Below are positions 5,820 to 14,036 of a stretch of DNA of 44,757 nucleotides, piece by piece. Position numbers and translations under genes: made by a program. The notes beneath the pieces are model-generated. The model searched no databases, was not told the DNA's origin, and saw only the letters and a list, made by a program, of their open reading frames with translations. This DNA is from JBFWWW01 sp050245975 (GTDB taxonomy: Bacteria > Pseudomonadota > Alphaproteobacteria > Rhizobiales > Hyphomicrobiaceae): contig JBFWWW010000005.1 in the NCBI GenBank assembly GCA_050245975.1, positions 1-44,757 on the forward strand, written 5' to 3'. The stretch's first letter is position 1. Each line of letters opens with the position of its first letter.

Positions 5820-8414
5820 TTACCGCGCCAGCTGCTCCTTCACCTTGGCCGCGAGCTGCGGCAGCGTGAAGGGCTTGGGGAGGAACGCGAACTCCTCGTT
5901 CTCGTCCAGGCTGCGCTTGAACGCGTCGTCCGGATAGCCCGAGACGAAGATGAACTTGAGCGCCGGGTTGGTCTTGCGCAGCTCCTTGAGCAGCGTCGGC
6001 CCATCCATTTCGGGCATGACGACGTCCGACACCACGATGTCGACCTTGCCGTGCTCGCGCTCCATGACCTCGATGGCTTCCATGCCCGTCGCCGCTTCGA
6101 GGACGACATAGCCCTGGCGCGTGAGGGCGCGGGCCGCGAAGTTGCGCACGGCGTCCTCGTCCTCGACCAGCAGCACGCGTCCCGTGCCGGTCAGGTCCGT
6201 CGGCTTGGCCTGCGTCGGGCGCGGAGAGGGCACCTCCTCGCCGTCCGGGATGTGGCGCGGCAGGTAGACGCGGAACGTCGTGCCCTTCCCGATCTCGCTC
6301 TCGGGGAAGACGTAGCCGCCGGTCTGGCGCACGATGCCATAGACCGTGGACAGGCCGAGACCGGTGCCTTTGCCGACTTCCTTGGTGGAGAAGAACGGCT
6401 CGAAGATTTTCGCCATCACCTCCGGCGACATGCCGGTTCCGGTGTCCTCCACCTCCACCACCACGTACTCGCCCGGCAGCACGCTCATGCTGCCGAGCCT
6501 GAGGCTCTCGCGCTCCGTCAGGTTGCGCGTGCGGATCGTCAGGCGGCCGCCGTCGGGCATGGCGTCGCGCGCGTTGACGGCAAGGTTGATGATGACCTGC
6601 TCGAACTGGCTCTTGTCCGCCTTCACGTACCAGAGGTCGCGGCCGGACAGGATCTTCAGCTCGATCTTTTCGCCGATGGCCCGGTTCAGCAGCGCGTGGA
6701 GATCGGTGATCACCTCGCCGAGCTGCAGCACTTCCGCCTGCAGCGTCTGTCGGCGGGAGAAGGCGAGCAGCTGGCGGACGAGGCCGGCCGCGCGGTTGGC
6801 GCTGTGCTTGATGTTGAGGATATCGCGATGCGCCGGATCCGTCGGACGATGCGTCTGCAGCAGCAGATCGGAGAAGCCGATGATCGCCGTCAGCACGTTG
6901 TTGAAGTCGTGCGCGATGCCGCCCGCCAGCTTGCCCACGGCCTCCATCTTCTGGCTCTGGGCGAACTTGAGCTCGAGCGCCTTCTGCTCCGTGGCATCGA
7001 TCACGTAGAGGATCGCGACGTTGTCGCTGCTGCCGGCAAGCGGCATCATGTAGACGCGGCGCGTGTACTGCCGCTCCGGTCCGAACGATATCTCGACCGG
7101 TCCCGCCGCCGGCCGCCCGGCAGCAACCCGCTCGAAGGCCGCCGTCAGCTCGCGCTGCGCCTCCTCGTTGCCGGCAATGGCGGCGAGTTCGGCAAGGCTT
7201 GCCGGCGTCGCATGGCCCTGGATGAAGAACATGCGGGCGAAGGCTGCATTGGTCGGGCCGATCCGCCCGTCGGCATCCACGGTGGCGATGCCGAACGGCG
7301 CCGACTGCACGAGCCGCGAGGGTTGCACCGTGCCGGCGCTGCGCGCCTCTTCCGCCGCAAGCGCCCGGCGATCCTGCACGAGAACCGAGGTGATACTGCC
7401 GCCATCCGCCGGCCGCACCGTGATCGAAGCCGGGAACGCGGTGCCGTCCTCGCGCAGGAAATCGACATCGCGCGTTGCGGGCTCCGTCTCGTCCCCGCCG
7501 GCCGCCGACTGGATCATCGCCGCCGCGTCGGGAGACACGATCTCGCTCAGCGTCGCACCGCGCTCGACGAGCGCCGGACCGGGCACGCCGAGCCAATTGC
7601 CGAGCGTCGCACTCACGTGGACGAGGCGGCCGTCGCCGCCGACCGCGAACACCCCGATCGGCAGCGCGTCGTAGATGGCAAGCGTCGCGTCGATACCGGC
7701 GATCGCCTCCAGCTCGCGCATGCGCTCCTGGGTGACGTCGAACACCTGCCACAGCGTCAGCCAGCTTTCATGTTTGCCGGCGGCCGGCCCAAGGACGGGG
7801 CGGACACCGACGCGATACCAGCGCGCCTGGCGCGTCCCGCGACCCGCGGCGCGCAGACGGAATTCCTCGATGCGCTGCTCGCGCCGTTCCGCCGCGCGGT
7901 TGAGACGGAACAGCGCCTCGGCGCCCTGCGGCTCCGAGCCCAGCGCCTGCTCCAGCGAGCCGTCGTGGCCGCGGCCGGAAGCCGCGAGAATGTGCTCCAG
8001 CGTCCGGTTCGTGTAGACGGGCGTGCCGTCCTCGCTCGCGATGAGGACACCGCCGTCGAGATCATCGGCGGCCGATTTGACGAGCTCCGCCTCCGCGCTT
8101 CGCTCGCCGACGCGCACGAACCCCGACAGCAATCCGAACAGGAAGAACACGCCGACGACGGCGAGCAGCGCCAGGACACCCAGGACGATGGGCTCGCCCG
8201 CTCCCGTGGCCATCAGCGCCAGTGCGCCGAGCGTGCCGGCGACGATCACGCCGAGAATGACGAGCACGCTGCCGCTGGCCGGCGTGGCCGCCCAGGCAGC
8301 CGACACCGGGTCCGCGTCTTGGCGTGCCCCGATTTGTCTCATAAATCGGGAGTTTAGCTGATTCTGCCAAAGCGCTGCATTGAGCGCCACAAGAGCACGC
8401 GCACTGGAACGCAT
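5820..8414 (-). CDS. cckA: Cell-cycle hybrid histidine kinase CckA
   Basis: ATG 8414 is chosen because GAGGTG lies 9 bases upstream; the GTG at 8468 would add 18 residues without a ribosome site. The 864-residue protein has two membrane helices (about 50-100), PAS-like domains (about 120-475), a HisKA domain with phospho-accepting H502 in GGIAHDFNNVL, a HATPase domain with N-box NLAVNARDAM and G-boxes DTGTGM and GTGLGL, and a C-terminal receiver domain with D797 in VSDVVMPEMDG. CckA phosphorylates ChpT and thereby CtrA and CpdR, controlling division and polarity. The composition and neighbouring FliO-like gene match alphaproteobacterial CckA. Confidence 0.95.
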   Translation of the reverse strand: MRSSARALVALNAALWQNQLNSRFMRQIGARQDADPVSAAWAATPASGSVLVILGVIVAGTLGALALMATGAGEPIVLGVLALLAVVGVFFLFGLLSGFVRVGERSAEAELVKSAADDLDGGVLIASEDGTPVYTNRTLEHILAASGRGHDGSLEQALGSEPQGAEALFRLNRAAERREQRIEEFRLRAAGRGTRQARWYRVGVRPVLGPAAGKHESWLTLWQVFDVTQERMRELEAIAGIDATLAIYDALPIGVFAVGGDGRLVHVSATLGNWLGVPGPALVERGATLSEIVSPDAAAMIQSAAGGDETEPATRDVDFLREDGTAFPASITVRPADGGSITSVLVQDRRALAAEEARSAGTVQPSRLVQSAPFGIATVDADGRIGPTNAAFARMFFIQGHATPASLAELAAIAGNEEAQRELTAAFERVAAGRPAAGPVEISFGPERQYTRRVYMMPLAGSSDNVAILYVIDATEQKALELKFAQSQKMEAVGKLAGGIAHDFNNVLTAIIGFSDLLLQTHRPTDPAHRDILNIKHSANRAAGLVRQLLAFSRRQTLQAEVLQLGEVITDLHALLNRAIGEKIELKILSGRDLWYVKADKSQFEQVIINLAVNARDAMPDGGRLTIRTRNLTERESLRLGSMSVLPGEYVVVEVEDTGTGMSPEVMAKIFEPFFSTKEVGKGTGLGLSTVYGIVRQTGGYVFPESEIGKGTTFRVYLPRHIPDGEEVPSPRPTQAKPTDLTGTGRVLLVEDEDAVRNFAARALTRQGYVVLEAATGMEAIEVMEREHGKVDIVVSDVVMPEMDGPTLLKELRKTNPALKFIFVSGYPDDAFKRSLDENEEFAFLPKPFTLPQLAAKVKEQLAR

Positions 8415-8488
8415 GAACAGGTACACCTCAGTGGTCTTGCCGGCCGGCGATGGCCGCTTTTGAGACACTCACAAATCGATCATCAGCG

Positions 8489-8503
8489 TTAAAATGCCGT
8501 GAA
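8489..8503. promoter_or_regulatory. Candidate CtrA-like box between cckA and the FliO-like gene
   Basis: TTAA at 8489-8492 is separated by exactly 7 bases from TGAA at 8500-8503, one mismatch from the CtrA consensus TTAA-N7-TTAA. It lies in the 232-base divergent gap. In this much GC-rich DNA about one such near-match is expected by chance, so this is only a candidate. Confidence 0.3.
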
Positions 8504-8646
8504 GCGCGCGGCGATCCGCGCTATAGGTCGCCGCAGACGAATCATCCGGGGCGTGACGAGTTCCTGCTTCGGAGGTGCGACGGTGGGCCGGATGCGCGGC
8601 ACCGCGCGCCATTCTTATGACCGACGCGGGGGGAAGGATGTGGGAC

Positions 8647-9003
8647 ATGCTGTTCTGGCTGCTCCTGTTCATTTTCATCGCGGCTGTGGCCGTGGCCGGC
8701 GGTTGGCTGGTGCGCAGCTATCTTGCGGGCGGCGGCATGCCGTCCCTGCCGTTCTTCAGCCCGAAGCCCGAGAAGCGACTCGCGATCATGGAGCAGGCCG
8801 CGCTTGACGGCCGCCGCCGCCTCGTGCTGATCCGCCGCGACGATGTCGAGCATCTCATCATGACGGGAGGCCCCGTCGACGTGGTGATCGAAACCGGCAT
8901 CGGTCCGCCGGCGCACGTGCCCGCACTGCCGGAGACACGTGAACGGTCGGACCCTGTCTTCACGCGCCAGCCCCGTCCTCTGGGGCAGGCCGTCAACGAG
9001 TAA
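8647..9003 (+). CDS. FliO-like membrane protein
   Basis: Three in-frame ATGs compete. The one at 8647 (MLFWLLLFIFIAAV) has GGGGGAAGG 9 bases upstream, while ATG 8638 abuts that site and the frame opens at 8575. The 118-residue product has one N-terminal membrane helix followed by a small cytoplasmic domain (KRLAIMEQAALDGRRRLVLI, then EHLIMTGG and DVVIETGI) typical of FliO/MopB-type proteins in alphaproteobacteria. FliO helps assemble the flagellar export gate, but no other flagellar gene is nearby. This divergent pairing with cckA, as I recall, recurs in the order, so a non-flagellar role is possible. Confidence 0.75.
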   Translation: MLFWLLLFIFIAAVAVAGGWLVRSYLAGGGMPSLPFFSPKPEKRLAIMEQAALDGRRRLVLIRRDDVEHLIMTGGPVDVVIETGIGPPAHVPALPETRERSDPVFTRQPRPLGQAVNE

Positions 9004-9137
9004 GTCGCCGCCCAGTCTTCGCTGCCGGTCTCTGTCGCCAGTTTCCGCTGCCAGTCTTCACCGTCAAAATGCATCCTGCGGCCAACTGCGCGCCGCGCGT
9101 TCACGATGGCGCCTCATTGTTGCGGGAGCAGGCCCCG

Positions 9138-11717
9138 ATGTTCCAGAAGCTCAGAAACCTGCAGCGCCTGTGGTACGCCTGGGCCCTCGCCGCGGCCCTG
9201 CTTGCTGCGTGCGTCGCCCCCGCGGTTGCCCAGACGCCTGCCCCGGCCCAGAAACAGACCGCTCCGGCGCCGGCGCAACCCGCGGCCCCGGCAGCCCAGC
9301 CGCAGCAGCCTGCGGCGGCCCCCGACAAGACGGATGCGCCGCCCATTCCCGAGCGCATCTCCCAGTCGCTGGACACCATGGTCAAGTCCGTCGACACGGT
9401 CGAGAAGACCCTCCAGAAGATCAAGGATTTCGACGAGGACCTGGGGCGCCTGAGAAATCAGGTCGACGACGTCCTCTCGCACACGACGGACCTGGCGGAC
9501 CGGCTGCGACCGCAGCTGGCCGCGGTAAAGGATCAGATCGCCAAGATCGGCCCCGCGCCTGCAAAGGATGCGCCGCCTGAGGCCCCCGCCATCACGCAGG
9601 AGCGCAAGCGCCTGACGGATCAGGCGGCAGCCCTTGATGGGGCCATCAAGACCGCCGAGCTGACGTGGGTGCGGGCGCGCCAGCTCGTCGAGCGCATCAC
9701 GGACCTGCGGCATTCCTTGTTCGCAAGGAACCTGATGGAGCGGCTGCCGAGCCCGCTCCTGCCGCCGCTCTGGACCAATGCGCGCCAGGAATGGCCGAAC
9801 CTTTCGCACTACATCCACTACGTCGTCACCGACTGGTGGGGCACGGCGCAACAGCGCATGGGCGAGCTGGCCGGTCTGCTCGCTCTCGCCGTCGCCGTCT
9901 ATGCCATCACCCGCTATATCGCCCGCCGGCTGGTCATCTGGCGCAGGGCATGGCTCTCGCAGCGCATCTCGACGACACCGTCGTTCTTTGCTCGCGCTGC
10001 CGCCGTGGCGTGGAGCGCCCCGCTGCGACTGCTGCCGGCAACGCTTGCGGCCCTCACGATCTATGCCGGCCTCGATGCGTTGAACCTGCTGTCCTTCCCG
10101 AGCGATTCCATTGCGGCCTCCATTTTCTGGGGGGTGCTTATTTTCGTGGCCGTCGCCTCGCTCGTGCGGGCCGTGCTCGCGCCCGAAAATCCGACCTGGC
10201 GTCTCGTCCCGCTTTCGAGCCGCAGCGCGCGCACCATCTGCCGGCTCCTGCAGGGCATTGCCGCCGTCTATGCCGTGGATATGGCGCTGTCGGGCATCAA
10301 TCGCGCGCTGGTCGTGCCGCTTTCGATCACGGTCGTGCAGGCCTTCCTCACCACGGCAGTGTTCTCTCTGCTTCTCATCGGCCTGCTGGTGACGCCGTTC
10401 GAACCCAGCGACCACACGCCCGGCGAGCACATCCGCCGCAGCGCGCCGGTCTGGGTGAAGCTGCCGCTGTGGGCCGTGGCCATCGGCATCCTCGCCGCGA
10501 CCTGCACCGGGTACGTGGCGCTCGGCCGCTTCGCCGCCCAGCAGATCGTTTTGACCGGCGTCGTCCTGCTGGTGACCGGACTTCTCTATCTCGCCATCCG
10601 CGCGTTCACGCGCGAGCCGGCCGACACGGCCTACCCCGTCGGCGACCTGCTGCAGACCCGGTTCGGCCTTGACGAGCCGCGCCGCCACCAGCTTGCAACG
10701 CTCACCGAATTCGCGCTGACGCTGGTGCTGCTGATCGTCGCGGTTCCGGTCCTGCTGCTGCAATGGGGCTTTTCGTGGCCGGATATCCGCGACTGGCTCA
10801 CCGCCGCGCTGTTCGGCTTCGAGATCGGCCAGTTCCGGATTTCACTTGCGCGCATCCTGATCGGGCTCGTGCTCTTCACCGCCCTCCTGTTCCTGACGCG
10901 CCTCTTCCAGCGCTGGCTGCGCGATACGGTGCTGCAGCCGCCGCGCGTCGATGCGGGCATCGCCAATTCGATCGACACCACGGTCGGTTACGCCGGCATC
11001 GTCGTCGCCGCGCTGCTGGCTGTGTCCTATGCCGGCGTCGACATCACCAACCTCGCCATCGTCGCCGGCGCCCTCTCGGTCGGCATCGGCTTCGGCCTGC
11101 AGTCGATCGTCAACAACTTCGTCTCCGGCCTCATCCTGCTGGTGGAGCGGCCGGTCAAGGTCGGCGACATCGTCGCCATCGGCAACGACAGCGGCACCAT
11201 CCGCCGCATCAGCGTGCGGGCGACCGAGATCGAGACGCCGGACCGGTCGAGCCTGATCGTCCCCAACTCCGAGCTGATCACGGCGCGCGTGCTCAACAAG
11301 ACGCATCGCAACAGCCTCGGCCGCGCGGTGATCAAGATCGGCGTCGGCTATGACGCCGATCCGGAGAAAGTGACGGCGCTGCTGCTCGGCATCGCCAACG
11401 AGCACCCGCTGGTCCTGGCCGCGCCGCCCCCCAGCGCGCTGTTCGAGAATTTCGGCAACAGCGCGCTCGAGTTCACGCTCATCGCGCAGGTGTCCGATCT
11501 GACGCAGCTCGGCAACGTCCAGTCGGAACTGCGGATCGCGGTCCTGAAGGCCATGCGGGCGGAGGGGATCGAGATCCCGTTTCCGCAGGTGGACGTGACG
11601 ATGCGCGACCTCGACGCGGTCAAGCGCCTGCTGGCGCAGGCCGAGCAGCAGCGGCGTCAGGCGGCGTCACGGCCGGTGAATGCCGACGGGAACGGGCAAC
11701 CCAAGCCGTCGGACTAG
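9138..11717 (+). CDS. Large MscS-family mechanosensitive channel with DUF3772
   Basis: ATG 9138 begins a signal peptide (MFQKLRNLQRLWYAWALAAA), with GGGAG about 10 bases upstream. The 859-residue protein then has a Pro/Ala/Gln-rich linker (about 33-65), a coiled-coil periplasmic part (about 70-200) with a DUF3772-like stretch around 145-195, roughly ten membrane helices, and a C-terminal MscS core (about 610-835). The pore-lining helix is seen as ALSVGIGFGLQSIVNNFVSG, followed by the VERPVKVGDIV beta domain. MscS channels release solutes during hypo-osmotic shock; long forms resemble MscK or YbiO. It is convergent with dksA with 10 bases between them. Confidence 0.93.
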   Translation: MFQKLRNLQRLWYAWALAAALLAACVAPAVAQTPAPAQKQTAPAPAQPAAPAAQPQQPAAAPDKTDAPPIPERISQSLDTMVKSVDTVEKTLQKIKDFDEDLGRLRNQVDDVLSHTTDLADRLRPQLAAVKDQIAKIGPAPAKDAPPEAPAITQERKRLTDQAAALDGAIKTAELTWVRARQLVERITDLRHSLFARNLMERLPSPLLPPLWTNARQEWPNLSHYIHYVVTDWWGTAQQRMGELAGLLALAVAVYAITRYIARRLVIWRRAWLSQRISTTPSFFARAAAVAWSAPLRLLPATLAALTIYAGLDALNLLSFPSDSIAASIFWGVLIFVAVASLVRAVLAPENPTWRLVPLSSRSARTICRLLQGIAAVYAVDMALSGINRALVVPLSITVVQAFLTTAVFSLLLIGLLVTPFEPSDHTPGEHIRRSAPVWVKLPLWAVAIGILAATCTGYVALGRFAAQQIVLTGVVLLVTGLLYLAIRAFTREPADTAYPVGDLLQTRFGLDEPRRHQLATLTEFALTLVLLIVAVPVLLLQWGFSWPDIRDWLTAALFGFEIGQFRISLARILIGLVLFTALLFLTRLFQRWLRDTVLQPPRVDAGIANSIDTTVGYAGIVVAALLAVSYAGVDITNLAIVAGALSVGIGFGLQSIVNNFVSGLILLVERPVKVGDIVAIGNDSGTIRRISVRATEIETPDRSSLIVPNSELITARVLNKTHRNSLGRAVIKIGVGYDADPEKVTALLLGIANEHPLVLAAPPPSALFENFGNSALEFTLIAQVSDLTQLGNVQSELRIAVLKAMRAEGIEIPFPQVDVTMRDLDAVKRLLAQAEQQRRQAASRPVNADGNGQPKPSD

Positions 11718-11727
11718 ACCGCGGGCG

Positions 11728-12402
11728 TCAGTCCTCGCGGAAGACGCGCTCGCGGCGCTCATGGCGCTCCTGCGCTTCCAGCGACAGGGTCGCGATCGGG
11801 CGGGCATCGAGCCGCTTGAGGCCGATCGGCTCGCCCGTCTCCTCGCAATAGCCGTAGCTGCCGTCCTCGATGCGCGCGATGGCGGCATCGATCTTCGCGA
11901 TCAGCTTGCGCTGGCGGTCGCGGGCCCGCAGCTCCAGCGCCCGATCGGTCTCCGACGTCGCGCGGTCGGCGAGATCGGCATGCTGGGCGGTGTCCTCGTG
12001 CAGAACCTGCAGCGTCTCGCGGTTCTGGCGGATGATCTCTTCCTTCCACGCGAGCAGCTTGGCGCGGAAGTACGCGCGCTGCTTGTCGCTCATGAACGGC
12101 TCGGTTTCCGAGGGATGGTACCCGGCCGGCAGCACGATGCTGCTCACGTTGGCGCGCAGCTTTGCAGGTTTGGGACGCGCCGCCGCCATGGCGCGCTCGC
12201 GGACCGGTTCAGCCTTCCGCTCCACGCTTTTCGTCACCGCGCGCGTCAGGCTCGCCGGAAGGCTCTTTGCCGGTTTCGCCGTTGTCTTCCCGAGCGGCTT
12301 CGCCGGCGCCTTGGCCATCTTGGCTCGCGCGTTCTTGGTCACCGCTTTCATCGGCTTTTTCGTCGTCTTGCCGGCAGTGGGTCGGCGTTGGGATTTTGCC
12401 AT
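11728..12402 (-). CDS. dksA: DksA/TraR-family regulator with a Lys/Ala/Pro-rich N-terminal tail
   Basis: ATG 12402 has GGAGG 8 bases upstream; the frame extends to 12459 without a better start. The 224-residue protein has a basic tail (residues 1-80) built of KTT, KPM, AKAPAKP and TAKPAKS-like units, resembling histone H1 tails. A canonical DksA core follows: paired helices of the coiled coil and a C-terminal finger. DksA binds the RNA polymerase secondary channel and works with ppGpp. The finger reads YGYCEETGEPIG then ATLSLEAQE, so only one of the four zinc-binding cysteines remains, as is usual in alphaproteobacteria. E. coli DksA has 151 residues. Confidence 0.92.
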   Translation of the reverse strand: MAKSQRRPTAGKTTKKPMKAVTKNARAKMAKAPAKPLGKTTAKPAKSLPASLTRAVTKSVERKAEPVRERAMAAARPKPAKLRANVSSIVLPAGYHPSETEPFMSDKQRAYFRAKLLAWKEEIIRQNRETLQVLHEDTAQHADLADRATSETDRALELRARDRQRKLIAKIDAAIARIEDGSYGYCEETGEPIGLKRLDARPIATLSLEAQERHERRERVFRED

Positions 12403-12468
12403 GATCGAGCCTCCTCCGAGGCGAAGCGCGGGTCGCAGTCCAGACTCACGCGCACGCAAAGGTGCCCG

Positions 12469-12496
12469 TATTTAAGTCGCTGTAATTTCGAGTCAA
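12469..12496 (-). promoter_or_regulatory. Sigma-70-type promoter candidate for dksA
   Basis: On the - strand TTGACT (12491-12496) and TAAATA (12469-12474) are separated by 16 bases. This is close to the TTGACA/TATAAT consensus and stands out in GC-rich surroundings. It would give a leader of about 60 bases before the dksA ATG. Confidence 0.55.
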
Positions 12497-12678
12497 GCAC
12501 GACCGATGCGGCAGCGCACAAACCGCCATTCCATCGCACCCCGAGCCGCAGATTGGCGCGTGCGTATATCGCATCCTGCAATCTGTGCGTGCTGCCCAAC
12601 GCGCCCGCCGCAGGCCCGATCCGGCGTCGCCGGGGGCGCAACCGCCTGCGCCTTCGATCGCCAGCCTGATCCCGGCGT

Positions 12679-12723
12679 GCGCATCTCTTCGCAAAACCGG
12701 TTCCCACTTTTCGGGAAGCGCTC
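12679..12723. repeat. Rhizobiales-type palindromic intergenic repeat (single copy here)
   Basis: The element contains AAAACCGGTTCCCAC followed by TTTTCGGGAAGCGCTC, with GCGC near both ends and an AACCGGTT centre. From memory it matches a short interspersed palindrome found in many copies between genes of Bradyrhizobium, Rhodopseudomonas and relatives. I find only this copy in the window. It lies about 40 bases upstream of the MoxR start and could sit in its leader. Confidence 0.55.
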
Positions 12724-12762
12724 TAATCTCCGCCCGCTTCAATCCCGCACCGCGAGAGGTCC

Positions 12763-13614
12763 ATGAAGTTTCTCGGCACGACGACCTATGTCACCACGGA
12801 GGACCTCAAGGTCGCCGTCAACGCCGCCGTGACCCTCGAGCGGCCGCTGCTGGTGAAGGGCGAGCCGGGGACAGGCAAGACGGTGCTGGCCATCGAGGTC
12901 GCCAAGGCCCTGAAGGCCCCGCTGATCGAGTGGCATATCAAATCGACGACCAAGGCGCAGCAGGGGCTTTACGAGTACGACGCCGTCAGCCGCCTGCGCG
13001 ACAGCCAGCTCGGCGACGAGCGGGTGCACGACATCCGCAACTACATCCGCAAGGGCAAGCTGTGGGAGGCCTTCACCCACGGCAGCCGCCCGGTGCTGCT
13101 GATCGACGAGATCGACAAGGCCGACATCGAGTTCCCGAACGACCTCCTGCAGGAGCTCGACCGGATGGAGTTCTACGTCTACGAGACGGCCGAGACCATC
13201 AAGGCCGCCCACCGGCCCATCGTCATCATCACCTCCAACAACGAGAAGGAGCTGCCGGACGCCTTCCTGCGCCGCTGCTTCTTCCACTACATCAAGTTTC
13301 CCGACGCCGACACGATGCGTCAGATCGTGTCGGTCCACTTCCCGGACCTGAAGGGCCGGCTCGTCGCCGAGGCCCTGCGTGTCTTCTACGAGATGCGCGA
13401 CGTGCCGGGCGTGAAGAAGAAGCCGACGACGTCGGAGCTTCTCGACTGGATCAAGCTGCTTCTGAACGAGGATATCAGCGCCGAGACGCTGCGCGAGACC
13501 GATCCGCGCAAGCTGATCCCGCCCCTGCATGGCGCGCTGCTCAAGAACGAGCAGGACGTGCACCTCTTCGAGCGTCTTGCGTTCATGGCCCGCCGCCAGC
13601 AGGGCACCTCCTAG
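12763..13614 (+). CDS. MoxR-family AAA+ ATPase
   Basis: A 283-residue AAA+ ATPase. Walker A is GEPGTGKT (33-40), Walker B is LLIDEIDKAD, and sensor 1 is the asparagine in IITSNNEKELPDAFLRRC, which includes the arginine finger region. The short length and KSTTKAQQGLYEYDAVSRL segment match MoxR-type chaperones (CoxD/NorQ-like), which pair with VWA-domain proteins to insert cofactors or remodel complexes. The candidate partner is the CoxE-like VWA protein at 17504, separated by four genes. The ATG has GAGAGG just upstream. Confidence 0.93.
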   Translation: MKFLGTTTYVTTEDLKVAVNAAVTLERPLLVKGEPGTGKTVLAIEVAKALKAPLIEWHIKSTTKAQQGLYEYDAVSRLRDSQLGDERVHDIRNYIRKGKLWEAFTHGSRPVLLIDEIDKADIEFPNDLLQELDRMEFYVYETAETIKAAHRPIVIITSNNEKELPDAFLRRCFFHYIKFPDADTMRQIVSVHFPDLKGRLVAEALRVFYEMRDVPGVKKKPTTSELLDWIKLLLNEDISAETLRETDPRKLIPPLHGALLKNEQDVHLFERLAFMARRQQGTS

Positions 13615-14036
13615 GTCGTTTCGCGGCGCCTGTGGCCAAAGTGTCGCGACGGTGACGCGCGGAAGCGCCGGATTCGCGGCTTTCCCGGCGCCTGCCGCGA
13701 TCAAGGTGAATGCAGTCTGAACGCTGGCTTTAAGGTGTATTCAGGTCCCTCTGTCATAGTGCTCGACACCGGAGCTGCTCCGGCATCTGTGTCCTGGAAC
13801 GCACACAATGGTCGAGTTCATGCGCACCGCAGCATTCCTCCTGATGGCCGCCGTCGTCATCGCTGGAACCGTCGCGACCCTGCTGCTGAGCTGACCGCAC
13901 GCCCTGTCTGGCGCGCGGCGGCAAAACGGGGCTGCACCGGCAGCACGTACGTCTTCGGCCTGCGCCGCCTCCGCCCGCAAGGGCTATCCACACAGACCAC
14001 TCCTGCTCTAGGTAGGGCCGAGCAAGGCGGTCCAAC
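13615..14036 (+). other. Intergenic region between the MoxR and YcjX-like genes
   Basis: This 422-base gap has no long credible gene. It holds a perfect small hairpin, CCGGAG-CTG-CTCCGG, at 13769-13783 and the possible 28-codon membrane peptide at 13808-13894. A 101-codon frame across 13735-14040 has a composition unlike a real protein. Confidence 0.5.
13808..13894 (+). CDS. Possible 28-residue single-helix membrane peptide
   Basis: ATG at 13808 begins a frame that ends at TGA 13892-13894. It contains FMRTAAFLLMAAVVIAGTV and ends in ATLLLS, which is almost wholly one membrane helix with an N-terminal acidic residue and arginine. The ribosome site is weak (GGA about 10 bases upstream). A small hairpin lies 24 bases upstream. 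Small membrane peptides of this length are often missed by gene finders, but a hydrophobic frame of this size can also occur by chance. Confidence 0.35.
   Translation: MVEFMRTAAFLLMAAVVIAGTVATLLLS

Larger units (their letters stand above)
12403..12762. other. Divergent intergenic region between dksA and the MoxR gene
   Basis: This 360-base gap holds the dksA promoter candidate near the dksA side and a palindromic repeat element near the MoxR side. The short open frames inside have no ribosome sites or recognisable product, and I see no further structure. Confidence 0.6.

Noticed and set aside
5775..8357. 860-codon + strand open frame opposite cckA
   Set aside because: It is the antisense shadow of cckA. 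Its translation is rich in Arg, Ala and His without domains, as expected for GC-rich DNA read opposite a real gene.
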